From an uncultured Oscillospiraceae bacterium (GTDB lineage Bacteria; Bacillota; Clostridia; Oscillospirales; Oscillospiraceae), in the NCBI GenBank assembly GCA_947628975.1, contig CANRBW010000063.1, forward strand, positions 1 to 8,450: a stretch of 8,450 nucleotides of DNA, read 5' to 3'. A program made the translations under genes and the position numbers. Below, one piece after another: positions 1 through 5,586 of this stretch (position 1 is its first letter; each line of letters opens with the position of its first letter). The notes below the pieces were generated by a model, which saw nothing but the letters and a program-made list of their open reading frames with translations, ran no database searches and had not been told where the DNA came from.

Positions 1-153
1 CCAGAGGAGCAGCAGCCCCACCGGGAAGGCCAGCCACGGCCCCAGCCACCCCAGGCTCCCGCTCCGGGCCAGGGCGGCGGGCAGGGTGGCCGCCGGGGCC
101 AGCAGGGCCACAAAGAGGGTGGTCCGGATCTGCCTGGCGCCCCATCGCTCCAT
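1..153 (-). CDS. gerAB: Spore germination permease, GerAB type (N-terminal 51 residues, cut by window edge)
   Basis: This is the start of a gene that runs off the left edge. The 51 visible residues begin MERWGARQIRTTLF, followed by a hydrophobic stretch (about residues 12-29) and a second one starting near 38 (WLGPWLAFPVG). That is the usual opening of GerAB-family permeases: a short polar start ending in a 'RQ' element, a first membrane helix, a small loop, then a second helix. GerAB is an APC-superfamily membrane protein that binds the germinant in the receptor of the spore inner membrane. The ATG at 153-151 is preceded by a GGGAGGTGA ribosome site that overlaps the stop codon of the gerAC-like gene, leaving only 5 bases between the two genes, so co-translation is likely. 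Family assignment rests on the N-terminus plus position behind gerAA and gerAC; another multi-pass protein cannot be excluded from this fragment. Confidence 0.72.
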   Translation of the reverse strand, partial: MERWGARQIRTTLFVALLAPAATLPAALARSGSLGWLGPWLAFPVGLLLLW

Positions 154-158
154 CTCCC

Positions 159-710
159 TCACCTCCCCTTCACCGTCCGGTAGCCCGCCAGCTCCGGCGC
201 TCCGTCCGCCGCCGTCAGCACCGGCAGCTCCACCTGGCCCTCCCTGGTCAGGGTGCTGAGGGCCTCCATCAGGGTGGGGGCCCGGACCCCGGCGTTCTCC
301 TCCATGGCCTTCAGCCGGCGGGAGAGGTCCGCGCTCCCCTCCAGCAGGGCGCCCGCCTCCCCGTCGGCCAGCCACACCGTGGCGCCGTAGCCGCTCTTGC
401 GGTGGATCACCTCCCGCCAGAGGGTGTCGGTCAGGTCGGCGGACCGGCCCAGCACCAGCTGGGCCACATGGGTCACCTCCAGACGGGTCTCCCCCAGGTC
501 CTTCAGCCCCTCCTGGGCCAGGGTCACGTTCTCCCCCCGGACCCGGTACACCGTCCGCTCCCCCTCGTCCTCCCCCACCGCCGTCAGCTCCACCGGCCCC
601 GCCCCGTCCACCCCCAGGGCCTGGATCAGGGTCACGTCGGTCAGCTCCCGCCCCGCGCACCCGCTCAGGGCGGCCAGGCACAGCACCCCCGCGGCCAGCC
701 GCCCCCTCAC
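159..710 (-). CDS. gerAC: Short GerAC-like spore germination lipoprotein (N-terminal domain only)
   Basis: A 183-residue lipoprotein. Residues 1-17 form a signal peptide (two Arg, then a Leu/Ala core) ending in the lipobox L-S-G-C, with Cys18 as the lipid-modified residue. The next stretch, RELTDVTLIQALGVDGAG, matches the conserved start of mature Ger(x)C proteins ('...RE..DLA.V.GIGID...'). GerAC is the lipoprotein subunit of germinant receptors, anchored to the outer face of the spore inner membrane. Family members are usually about 350-400 residues with three domains. This one stops at ELAGYRTVKGR, near where domain 1 normally ends, and gerAB begins 5 bases later, so there is no room for domains 2 and 3. 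The start is GTG at 710-708, overlapping the gerAA stop as GTGA, with AGGAGG 8 bases upstream. Position between gerAA and gerAB supports the call. Whether the short form works or is a shortened relic is not clear from sequence. Confidence 0.75.
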   Translation of the reverse strand: MRGRLAAGVLCLAALSGCAGRELTDVTLIQALGVDGAGPVELTAVGEDEGERTVYRVRGENVTLAQEGLKDLGETRLEVTHVAQLVLGRSADLTDTLWREVIHRKSGYGATVWLADGEAGALLEGSADLSRRLKAMEENAGVRAPTLMEALSTLTREGQVELPVLTAADGAPELAGYRTVKGR

Positions 711-2224
711 CGCTGGTTCCTCCTGTTCCGACTGTGGAGGCTGGCCGGCCGGAGCTTCACCCAGGGGAAGGGGGTCCGGAACAGGGCGTGGCCCTCCACC
801 TGCTCCCCCGCCTGGGCGGCAAAGGGGGTCAGATAGGGCACCCCGAAGCAGGTCAGCCCCGCCAGGTGCCCCACCAGCATCGCCCCGGCCAGGCTAACGC
901 CCAATAGCCCCTCCACGCCCCCGGCCAGCGTCAGCCCCAGCCGCCACAGCCGCACCCCGCCGGCGAAGTCCTGGGAGGGGATGGTATACCCCGCGATCCC
1001 GGCGGTGGCCACCACGATGAGCACCGCGGGGGAGACGATCTTGGCCTCCACCGCCGCCGAGCCCACCACCAGTCCCCCCAGGATGGACACCGTCTGCCCC
1101 AGATTCCCCGGCAGGCGCAGCCCCGCCTCCTGGATGACCTCGAAGGAGAGCAGGAGGGTCACCGCCTCGAACAGGGTGCCGAAGGGCACGTCCGCCTTGG
1201 CCGCGATGATGGACCGGGCCAGGGGCAGGGGGAGCATTTCGGGGTGGAAGAGCACCGCCGCCACATAGAGGGCGGGCAGGAACAGGGTGAGCAGCAGCGC
1301 GCCGTAGCGCAGGACGCTCAAACACCGGGCCACCAGCCAGTTGTCCGTCCGGTCCTGCTCCGCCGCCAGGAAGAGCGCCACCGTCCCGGGCAGAAGGAAC
1401 CCGATGGGGATGCCGTCGGCGATGAGCCCCACCCGCCCGGCCAGGAGGTTGGCGCAGAAGCGGTCGGGCCGCTGGGTGCCCAGGAGCTGGGGGAAGGGGG
1501 TGACCAGCTGGTCGCACAGATACTGCTCCAGGTGCCCCGCGTCCAGCGCCCCGTCCACGTCCATCGCCGCCAGCCGCCGCCGGACCCGCTCCACCGTCTC
1601 CCCGTCCGCGATCCCCTCCAGGTAGAGCACCTCCACCGGCGTCCGGGTCTGACGGCCCACCACCTCCTCTTGGATCCGCAGGCTAACGCTCCGTAGCCGC
1701 CGCCGGACCAGGGAGGTGTTGGTCCGGGCGCTCTCCACGAAGGCGTCCTTGGCGGCCTTGACGGCGGGCTCGTCCCCCGGCTCGGAGACGGCCCGCTTCT
1801 CCTCGGTGGCCACGGGGCAGATCAGGGCCTTCCGGATGGCGGGAAAGAGCAGGACCACCGCCCCGTCCAGCAGGGCGAAGACCGCCTGGTCCAGGGTGGT
1901 CGCCGGCGTCACCGCGAAGTTGTAGAGCCCGCCGGTGGCCAGCCGGCGGTAGCACGCCTCCAGGTCCAGCTCCGCCAGGGCGGGGTCCTGGGCCAGGGGC
2001 CGCAGGACGTAGTCGTTGCACCGCTCGGTCCGCACCATCCCCTCCACCCCGAACAGCCGGACCTCCTTCCGGGGGTCCCCGGCCAGACAGAGGGTCCTGC
2101 TTTTGAAGTCCGCGCAGTGGCGGAAGGCCCGCTCCAGCTCCTCCGCCGTCAGGGGCCCGTCGAAGACCGGCTCCCGCCGGGGATGGGGCCGGCCGGGATC
2201 CCTCCGGCGTCCGAAAATACCCAT
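707..2224 (-). CDS. gerAA: Spore germination protein GerAA (GerA-family receptor subunit A)
   Basis: A 505-residue GerA-family protein of normal length. Residues 1-300 are the soluble N-terminal region, with hallmark motifs: EPGDEPAVKAAKDAFVES near 148-165 followed by RTNTSLVRRRLRS (167-179), and PFPQLLGTQRPDR (243-255) leading to GRVGLIADGIP. The C-terminal part is membrane-embedded, with segments near 303-325, 378-396, 398-416 and 430-455, and the conserved FHPEMLP (326-332), VPFGTLFEA and RLPGNLGQTVSILGGLVVG motifs. GerAA works with GerAB and GerAC in the inner spore membrane; recent work on the family supports an oligomeric ion channel that opens on germinant binding. The reading frame stays open back to 2488, but I chose ATG 2224-2222 because AGAGGTGA lies 4 bases before it and the upstream part would be translated through a terminator hairpin into non-family sequence. 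The gene overlaps gerAC by 4 bases. Confidence 0.93.
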   Translation of the reverse strand: MGIFGRRRDPGRPHPRREPVFDGPLTAEELERAFRHCADFKSRTLCLAGDPRKEVRLFGVEGMVRTERCNDYVLRPLAQDPALAELDLEACYRRLATGGLYNFAVTPATTLDQAVFALLDGAVVLLFPAIRKALICPVATEEKRAVSEPGDEPAVKAAKDAFVESARTNTSLVRRRLRSVSLRIQEEVVGRQTRTPVEVLYLEGIADGETVERVRRRLAAMDVDGALDAGHLEQYLCDQLVTPFPQLLGTQRPDRFCANLLAGRVGLIADGIPIGFLLPGTVALFLAAEQDRTDNWLVARCLSVLRYGALLLTLFLPALYVAAVLFHPEMLPLPLARSIIAAKADVPFGTLFEAVTLLLSFEVIQEAGLRLPGNLGQTVSILGGLVVGSAAVEAKIVSPAVLIVVATAGIAGYTIPSQDFAGGVRLWRLGLTLAGGVEGLLGVSLAGAMLVGHLAGLTCFGVPYLTPFAAQAGEQVEGHALFRTPFPWVKLRPASLHSRNRRNQR

Positions 2225-2241
2225 ACCCTCACCTCTGGGCC

Positions 2242-2271
2242 TAGTTTCCCGCCCGCGCCCCGCCTCTATGC
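2242..2271 (-). promoter_or_regulatory. Candidate sigma-G-like (forespore) promoter of the gerA operon
   Basis: On the minus strand GCATA (2271-2267) is followed by an 18-base spacer and GAAACTA (2248-2242). This resembles the B. subtilis sigma-G pattern of a GCATA-type -35, an 18-base spacer and a CATnnTA-type -10; here three of the five most conserved -10 bases match. gerA operons are sigma-G-dependent in B. subtilis. A weakness is that transcription would start near 2235, inside the gerAA ribosome site (2236-2229), leaving almost no leader. Treat as a candidate only. Confidence 0.25.
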
Positions 2272-2376
2272 ACCCCAGCCCCTTCCTTCTCCGCGCGCGT
2301 TCCCACGCGGGATTTTGCGCACCTGCCACAGCCCCCGGCGGAGGGATACCGGCCCGTTCGCGCGGATTTGGACAGC

Positions 2377-2400
2377 AAAAAGGCGGCCCGAAGGGCCGCC
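2377..2400 (-). terminator. Rho-independent terminator downstream of tadA
   Basis: A perfect 8-bp GC stem, GGCGGCCC (2382-2389) and GGGCCGCC (2393-2400), has a 3-base loop. On the minus strand it is followed by five T (2381-2377), the classic terminator layout. It lies about 110 bases behind the tadA stop and upstream of gerAA, so it should end tadA transcripts and separate the two units. On the plus strand a poorer T-rich tail (CTTTCGCTTTT, 2401-2411) also follows. Confidence 0.8.
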
Positions 2401-2508
2401 CTTTCGCTTTTAGGATCGGAGGATAGAATGAAATGAAGGTCATCTCTTGCGAAGGATAGGATACCAAAGGGTTGTTACAAAAGTTCATAAACAGTTGTTA
2501 CGATTCTA
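2401..2508. other. Gene-free AT-rich spacer between tadA and its terminator
   Basis: This stretch is visibly much richer in A and T than the rest of the window. Neither strand holds a reading frame of credible length with a ribosome site; the plus-strand ATGs near 2428 hit stops within a few codons. On the minus strand it would be the 3' untranslated part of the tadA mRNA. It contains two copies of GTTGTTAC (2471-2478 and 2494-2501), 23 bases apart start to start. Confidence 0.6.
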
Positions 2509-2958
2509 TTAAATCTCCCGGCGCTGGCGAAAAAACCGTTGGAGCAGGGCTCGGCTCTCCTCCTCCAGCAGGCCGCCCCGGACGGCGGCCCTGTAGGGGA
2601 AGCCCTCGGCGAAGAGGTTGACCACCGACCCGCAGCAGCCGGTCTTCTCCTCCCTGGCCCCGTACCACACCCGGTCGATCCTGGCGTTGAGGATGGCCCC
2701 GGCGCACATGGGGCAGGGCTCCAGCGTCACATAGAGGGCGCAGCCGGTCAGCCGCCACGACCCCACCGCCCGGCACGCCTGGGCGATGGCCTCCACCTCC
2801 GCGTGGGCGGTGGCCAGGCCCCGCTCCTCCCGGCGGTTCCGGCCCCGGCCGATGACCGTCCCGTCCGGGGCGGCGATCACGCACCCCACCGGCACGTCTC
2901 CGCCGGCCAGGCACTGCTCCGCCAGGGCCAGCGCCTGGCGCATATACCCCTCCTCCAT
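2509..2958 (-). CDS. tadA: tRNA adenosine(34) deaminase TadA
   Basis: A 149-residue cytidine/deoxycytidylate deaminase-fold enzyme of typical TadA length. It converts adenosine 34 in the anticodon of tRNA-Arg(ACG) to inosine, letting one tRNA read several CGN codons. The zinc and catalytic signature is complete: H52-A-E54 (His zinc ligand, Glu proton shuttle) and P81-C82-P83-M84-C85 (two Cys ligands). The RVWYGAREEKTGCCGS segment (96-111) matches the TadA pattern 'R.V.GA.D.K.GA.GS', and the LLEEESRALLQRFFRQRR tail is the usual C-terminal helix. The start is ATG 2958-2956 with AAGGAGG a few bases upstream. The frame stays open for a long way upstream, antisense to mntP, but that part has no family similarity. 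The gene is divergent from mntP and ends at TAA followed by a terminator at 2377-2400. Confidence 0.95.
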   Translation of the reverse strand: MEEGYMRQALALAEQCLAGGDVPVGCVIAAPDGTVIGRGRNRREERGLATAHAEVEAIAQACRAVGSWRLTGCALYVTLEPCPMCAGAILNARIDRVWYGAREEKTGCCGSVVNLFAEGFPYRAAVRGGLLEEESRALLQRFFRQRREI

Positions 2959-2988
2959 GGTCCCCTCCTTCCGGCATGGCCTGTCCCC

Positions 2989-3017
2989 TTGCCGCATAAG
3001 TTGTTTTGTGGTATCCT
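2989..3017 (+). promoter_or_regulatory. Candidate sigma-A promoter of mntP
   Basis: TTGCCG (2989-2994), a 17-base spacer and TATCCT (3012-3017) match the sigma-A consensus at 4 of 6 bases in each box with ideal spacing, in a locally AT-rich stretch. Transcription would start near 3024, giving a leader of about 49 bases that begins with the hairpin at 3024-3044. No equally good promoter was found for tadA on the other strand. Confidence 0.45.
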
Positions 3018-3023
3018 TAACGC

Positions 3024-3044
3024 GGGCCCGGCCCCGCCGGGCCC
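3024..3044 (+). other. Perfect 9-bp GC hairpin in the mntP leader
   Basis: GGGCCCGGC (3024-3032) and GCCGGGCCC (3036-3044) are exact reverse complements around a CCC loop. No T-run follows, so it is not a terminator. If the promoter at 2989-3017 is right, it sits at the extreme 5' end of the mntP mRNA. It could stabilise the mRNA or be an operator; chance in GC-rich DNA is possible. Confidence 0.5.
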
Positions 3045-3072
3045 ACCACCATCGGAAAGGACGGGATCTCCC

Positions 3073-3639
3073 ATGCTCCAGGCCCTGCTCCAGGCTTTTC
3101 TCATCGCCCTCAGCCTCGCCATGGACGCCATGGCGGTCTCGGTCTCCGCGGGGATCGCCTGCCGGGGCTCCGCCCCGCGGCAGGGGCTGCGCCTGGGCCT
3201 CTGGTTCGGGGCGTTCCAGTTCGCCATGCCCCTGCTGGGCTTCGCCCTGGGCCAGGCCCTGGCCGCCTATATCCAGTCGGTGGCCCCCTTCGTGGCCTTC
3301 GCCTTGCTGGCCTTCATCGGCGGCCGGATGATCTGGGAGGCCCTCTCCCCCGGCCAGGAGGAGGACCTGTCCGACCTCTCCAACGCCAAGGTCTGCCTCC
3401 TGGCTGTCGCCACCAGTATCGACGCCCTGGCCGTGGGGGTGGGGGCCTCCCTGATGGCCATGCCCCTGCTCCCCTCCTGCGCCATGATCGGCGCGGTGGC
3501 CTTCCTGTTGTCCTTCCTGGGGGCGGTGGCGGGCCGAAAGCTGGGCCAGCGCTTCAACACCTGGGCCCAGGTGGCCGGCGGCGCCGTCCTCATCGCCATC
3601 GGGCTGAAGTTCCTCCTCCAGCGCCTCTACGGCGCCTGA
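3073..3639 (+). CDS. mntP: Manganese efflux pump MntP
   Basis: A 188-residue inner-membrane protein of the MntP (YebN) family, which exports Mn2+ to prevent manganese toxicity. Six hydrophobic segments can be seen (about 5-25, 42-62, 68-90, 107-128, 134-154, 166-184), in two related halves. Each half carries the acidic signature expected in the family: S14-L-A-M-D18-A-M-A-V-S in helix 1 and T114-S-I-D117-A-L-A-V-G in helix 4. The polar loop near 91-104 (SPGQEEDLSDLSNA) is the usual central cytoplasmic loop. ATG 3073 is chosen because the protein then starts exactly at helix 1 and GGAAAGGA (3054-3061) lies 11 bases upstream. An open frame continues upstream but is antisense to tadA. Many mntP genes are controlled by a yybP-ykoY manganese riboswitch; the leader here appears too short and I saw none of its conserved sequence. 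Confidence 0.93.
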   Translation: MLQALLQAFLIALSLAMDAMAVSVSAGIACRGSAPRQGLRLGLWFGAFQFAMPLLGFALGQALAAYIQSVAPFVAFALLAFIGGRMIWEALSPGQEEDLSDLSNAKVCLLAVATSIDALAVGVGASLMAMPLLPSCAMIGAVAFLLSFLGAVAGRKLGQRFNTWAQVAGGAVLIAIGLKFLLQRLYGA

Positions 3640-3658
3640 CCCGCCCCCGCGGCGGGCG

Positions 3659-3858
3659 CAAAACCTCCAGCGTCCCGATACGTTCCTTATGACCCGCACA
3701 AAAGCTCCAGGCCCCCGATAGGTTCCATAGAATCCACAAAGTTTTCAAATCTCTGACACGTCACTTATAACCCGCACAAAACGTCCAGGTCCCCGATGCG
3801 TTCCATAGAATCCACAAAGTCTCCGGAATCCTGATACGTTACTTATAACCCGCACAAA
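3659..3858. repeat. Tandem repeat array, five units alternating 40 and 38 bp (78-bp higher-order period)
   Basis: Units begin at CAAA in positions 3659, 3699, 3737, 3777 and 3815, with a sixth partial start at 3855 that merges into the terminator. Spacings are exactly 40, 38, 40, 38, 40. All units share CAAAR, a TCCAG-like block and a CGAT-like block, then a ...CGTTCC-like block. The long type (1, 3, 5) ends in CTTATAACCCGCA or a close variant; the short type (2, 4) ends in CCATAGAATCCA with 2 bases missing. Units 2 and 4 are closest to each other, as are 3 and 5, so the array probably grew by copying 78-bp pairs. It lies in the 3' region of mntP transcripts, before the convergent terminator. 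No spacers, so not CRISPR. Function unknown. Confidence 0.85.
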
Positions 3859-3893
3859 GCCTCCGGCACTTATTGCCGGAGGCTGTTTTGTGC
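3852..3893. terminator. Convergent bidirectional terminator between mntP and the foldase gene
   Basis: GCCTCCGGCA (3859-3868) and TGCCGGAGGC (3874-3883) form a perfect 10-bp stem with a CTTAT loop. The stem extends outward, after a 3-base bulge, through GCACAAA (3852-3858) and TTTGTGC (3887-3893). A TTTT run follows on the plus strand (3886-3889) and TTT on the minus strand. It lies between two converging genes, mntP ending at 3639 and the foldase ending at 3915, and can serve both. Confidence 0.85.
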
Positions 3894-3914
3894 GCGCGGA
3901 CCCGCTCCGGCCGC

Positions 3915-5489
3915 TCAGGCCGCCTGGTCCGGGGCGTCGGACTCCGGGGCCGCCTGGTCCTCCGGCTCCTGGGCCTCCCGGTCCTCCGGGGCGTCGGTCT
4001 CCAGGGCCGCGTGGCTCTGGTCCTCCTGGGCCGCCTCCGGCGGGGTCAGGGTATCCTGGAAGGCCAGCAGGTTCTCGTAGTACTCCGCGGTGGTGAAGCT
4101 CTGGTAGAGCTCGCTCTCCTCCACCTGGGCCTGGCTCACCCGCTCCTGGATGGCGTCGTTGTACCCCGCGGCGGCGGCCCGCTCACGGGTCTCCTGGCAG
4201 TCGGGGTCCAGCCGCAGGATGATGTGGTAGCCGTAGGTGCTCTCCACCAGCGGGGAGATCTCCCCCGGCTCCAGCGCCCGGACCGCCTCCTCAAACTCGC
4301 TGACCATCTCCCCGGCGGTGAAGACGTAGCCGTCGGGGTAGGCGGCCAGGCCGGTGTCCTCGGAGTTGTCCCGCATCAGCTGGTCGAACTGGGACGGGTC
4401 GGCCTGGACCTGGGCCAGCAGCGCCTCCGCCTGGGCCCGCTTCGCCTCCCGCTCCTCCTGGCTCAACTCGTCGCCGGTGGTGGCGTCCCTGGTCATCAGC
4501 AGGATGTGCTTGGCCCGGAGCAGGTCGTTCTCCTGGGCGTAGTCGGCCACCTCCTGGGCGGTGAGCTCCTGGGCGAGCTTCGCCGTCCACGCCTCCTGGA
4601 CCTTGCCGTACAGGGCGCTGGCCGCGTCCAGGCGCAGGGCGGTGGCGTCGTTGAGGCCCATGGCCTGGAGCTGGTAGGCGTACACCGCCTCCCCGCCCAC
4701 CGACTCGATGGCCTCGGCCCGGCTGTCCACCACCATCTGAAGGTCCTCCTGGGTCAGCTCCACGCCGAACTCCTCCGCCAGGGCGGGGGTCAGCGCCATC
4801 AGCACCGAGTTGTCCCTGGCCGCCAGCTTGAGCTGCTGGTCCCAGGTCACCCCCTCGTCCGCCTCCTGGGTCAGGTCCATGGCCGCGCCGCTGAAGCTGC
4901 TGATCATGTCGTAATAGCTGGTGATGTTGCCCAGCCAGTAGAGGTACTCCTCCGCGGTGACCTCCCCGCCCTCCACGGTGAGCAGCACCGTGTCCCCGGG
5001 GATGTTCACCGTCCGCAGGGCCACGTCGGTCTCGTTTTCCGGCAGACACGTCACCATCTCCACCACCCGGTCCAGCGGGGACCGGGACCGGCCGTGGAAG
5101 TGGAGGACCAGGAACAGGGCCGCCGCCGCCACCACCAGGACCCCCAGCGCCGTGACCAGCCGGTCCACCCAGCTCGGCCGGGGCCACTTTTCCCCCTTCG
5201 CCGCGGCCGTCGCTCCGACTCCCACCGGCGCTTTCGCCGAAATCTCCGCCGCCGGAATCTCCGCCGGAGCCGTCTTCTCCGCCGCGGGGGTCTCCGTCTG
5301 GGTCTCGGCCGGGGCCGTCTCCTCCGCCGCCGGGGTCTCCGTCGCAGCCTCCGCCGAGGCCGTCTCCTCGGCCGGGGCCGTCTCCTCCGTCACAGGGGCT
5401 TCCGCCGGGGCCGCCCCCGGCTGCCAGCCGCACCGGGGACAGGCCCCGCCCTCCTCCGGCATGGGCGCCCCGCACTTTTCGCAATCCAT
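3915..5489 (-). CDS. Membrane-anchored zinc-ribbon PpiC-type peptidyl-prolyl isomerase (PrsA/SurA-like foldase)
   Basis: A 524-residue protein, longer than typical PrsA (about 300). Order: zinc ribbon with C3xxC6 and C17xxC20; a low-complexity Ala/Glu/Pro/Thr linker (26-88) with a repeated TETPAAE.TAPAE unit; one transmembrane helix (111-131) after basic residues; a SurA-N-like helical region (about 165-325); a parvulin domain (325-428) with R325AKHILL and Y419-G-Y-H422-II holding the two conserved His; and an acidic Glu/Asp/Ala/Pro tail (485-524). Predicted topology is zinc ribbon inside and isomerase outside, so it probably helps exported proteins fold across the cell membrane. It is anchored by a helix; no lipobox is seen, unlike PrsA. 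Start ATG 5489-5487 with AAGGAG 8 bases upstream. It has its own promoter and a convergent terminator. PPIase assignment is firm; partner proteins are unknown. Confidence 0.88.
   Translation of the reverse strand: MDCEKCGAPMPEEGGACPRCGWQPGAAPAEAPVTEETAPAEETASAEAATETPAAEETAPAETQTETPAAEKTAPAEIPAAEISAKAPVGVGATAAAKGEKWPRPSWVDRLVTALGVLVVAAAALFLVLHFHGRSRSPLDRVVEMVTCLPENETDVALRTVNIPGDTVLLTVEGGEVTAEEYLYWLGNITSYYDMISSFSGAAMDLTQEADEGVTWDQQLKLAARDNSVLMALTPALAEEFGVELTQEDLQMVVDSRAEAIESVGGEAVYAYQLQAMGLNDATALRLDAASALYGKVQEAWTAKLAQELTAQEVADYAQENDLLRAKHILLMTRDATTGDELSQEEREAKRAQAEALLAQVQADPSQFDQLMRDNSEDTGLAAYPDGYVFTAGEMVSEFEEAVRALEPGEISPLVESTYGYHIILRLDPDCQETRERAAAAGYNDAIQERVSQAQVEESELYQSFTTAEYYENLLAFQDTLTPPEAAQEDQSHAALETDAPEDREAQEPEDQAAPESDAPDQAA
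5226..5414 (-). repeat. Low-complexity coding repeat (Ala/Glu/Pro/Thr linker)
   Basis: Inside the foldase gene, the DNA for residues 26-88 repeats short GC-rich blocks such as GGAGACGGCCCCGGC. At protein level two near-identical 14-residue units start ATETPAAEE and QTETPAAEK, and EETAPAE-like strings occur three times. It looks like a slippage-prone flexible linker between the zinc ribbon and the membrane helix. Confidence 0.7.
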
Positions 5490-5535
5490 TCCACTTTCTC
5501 CTTCCTTGTGATCTGAATGGGGACTCGTCCGCTTG

Positions 5536-5564
5536 ATTATACAATGTTTTTTCCCCGTCCGCAA
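5536..5564 (-). promoter_or_regulatory. Sigma-A promoter of the foldase gene
   Basis: On the minus strand TTGCGG (5564-5559) is followed by exactly 17 bases and a perfect TATAAT (5541-5536). Transcription should begin near 5529, giving a leader of about 40 bases to the ATG at 5489. It lies in the 97-base gap after the GH18 gene, one of the few AT-rich places in the window, so the foldase can be expressed independently of mfd. Confidence 0.82.
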
Positions 5565-5586
5565 TCGTTTGCCGAAAAAACCTTTC

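Noticed and set aside
2225..2488. N-terminal extension of GerAA by 88 residues
   Set aside because: It would read through the terminator hairpin, has no GerA similarity, and the internal ATG at 2224 has a good ribosome site.
2975..3020. Minus-strand promoter for tadA (TTAAGG, 16 bases, TATGCG)
   Set aside because: Both boxes match the consensus weakly and the spacer is short; not strong enough to annotate.
2959..3699. Upstream extension of tadA in the same frame
   Set aside because: The extra residues are antisense to mntP and unlike deaminases; ATG 2958 has AAGGAGG and gives the normal TadA length.
3659..3858. CRISPR array
   Set aside because: Units are contiguous and diverged with no unique spacers between them, and no cas genes are near.
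3873..5516. A 547-codon open frame on the plus strand, antisense to the foldase gene
   Set aside because: The translation is Leu/Arg/Gly/His-rich with no family motifs, and it mirrors a GC-rich gene with clear PPIase domains on the other strand. It is a codon-bias shadow.
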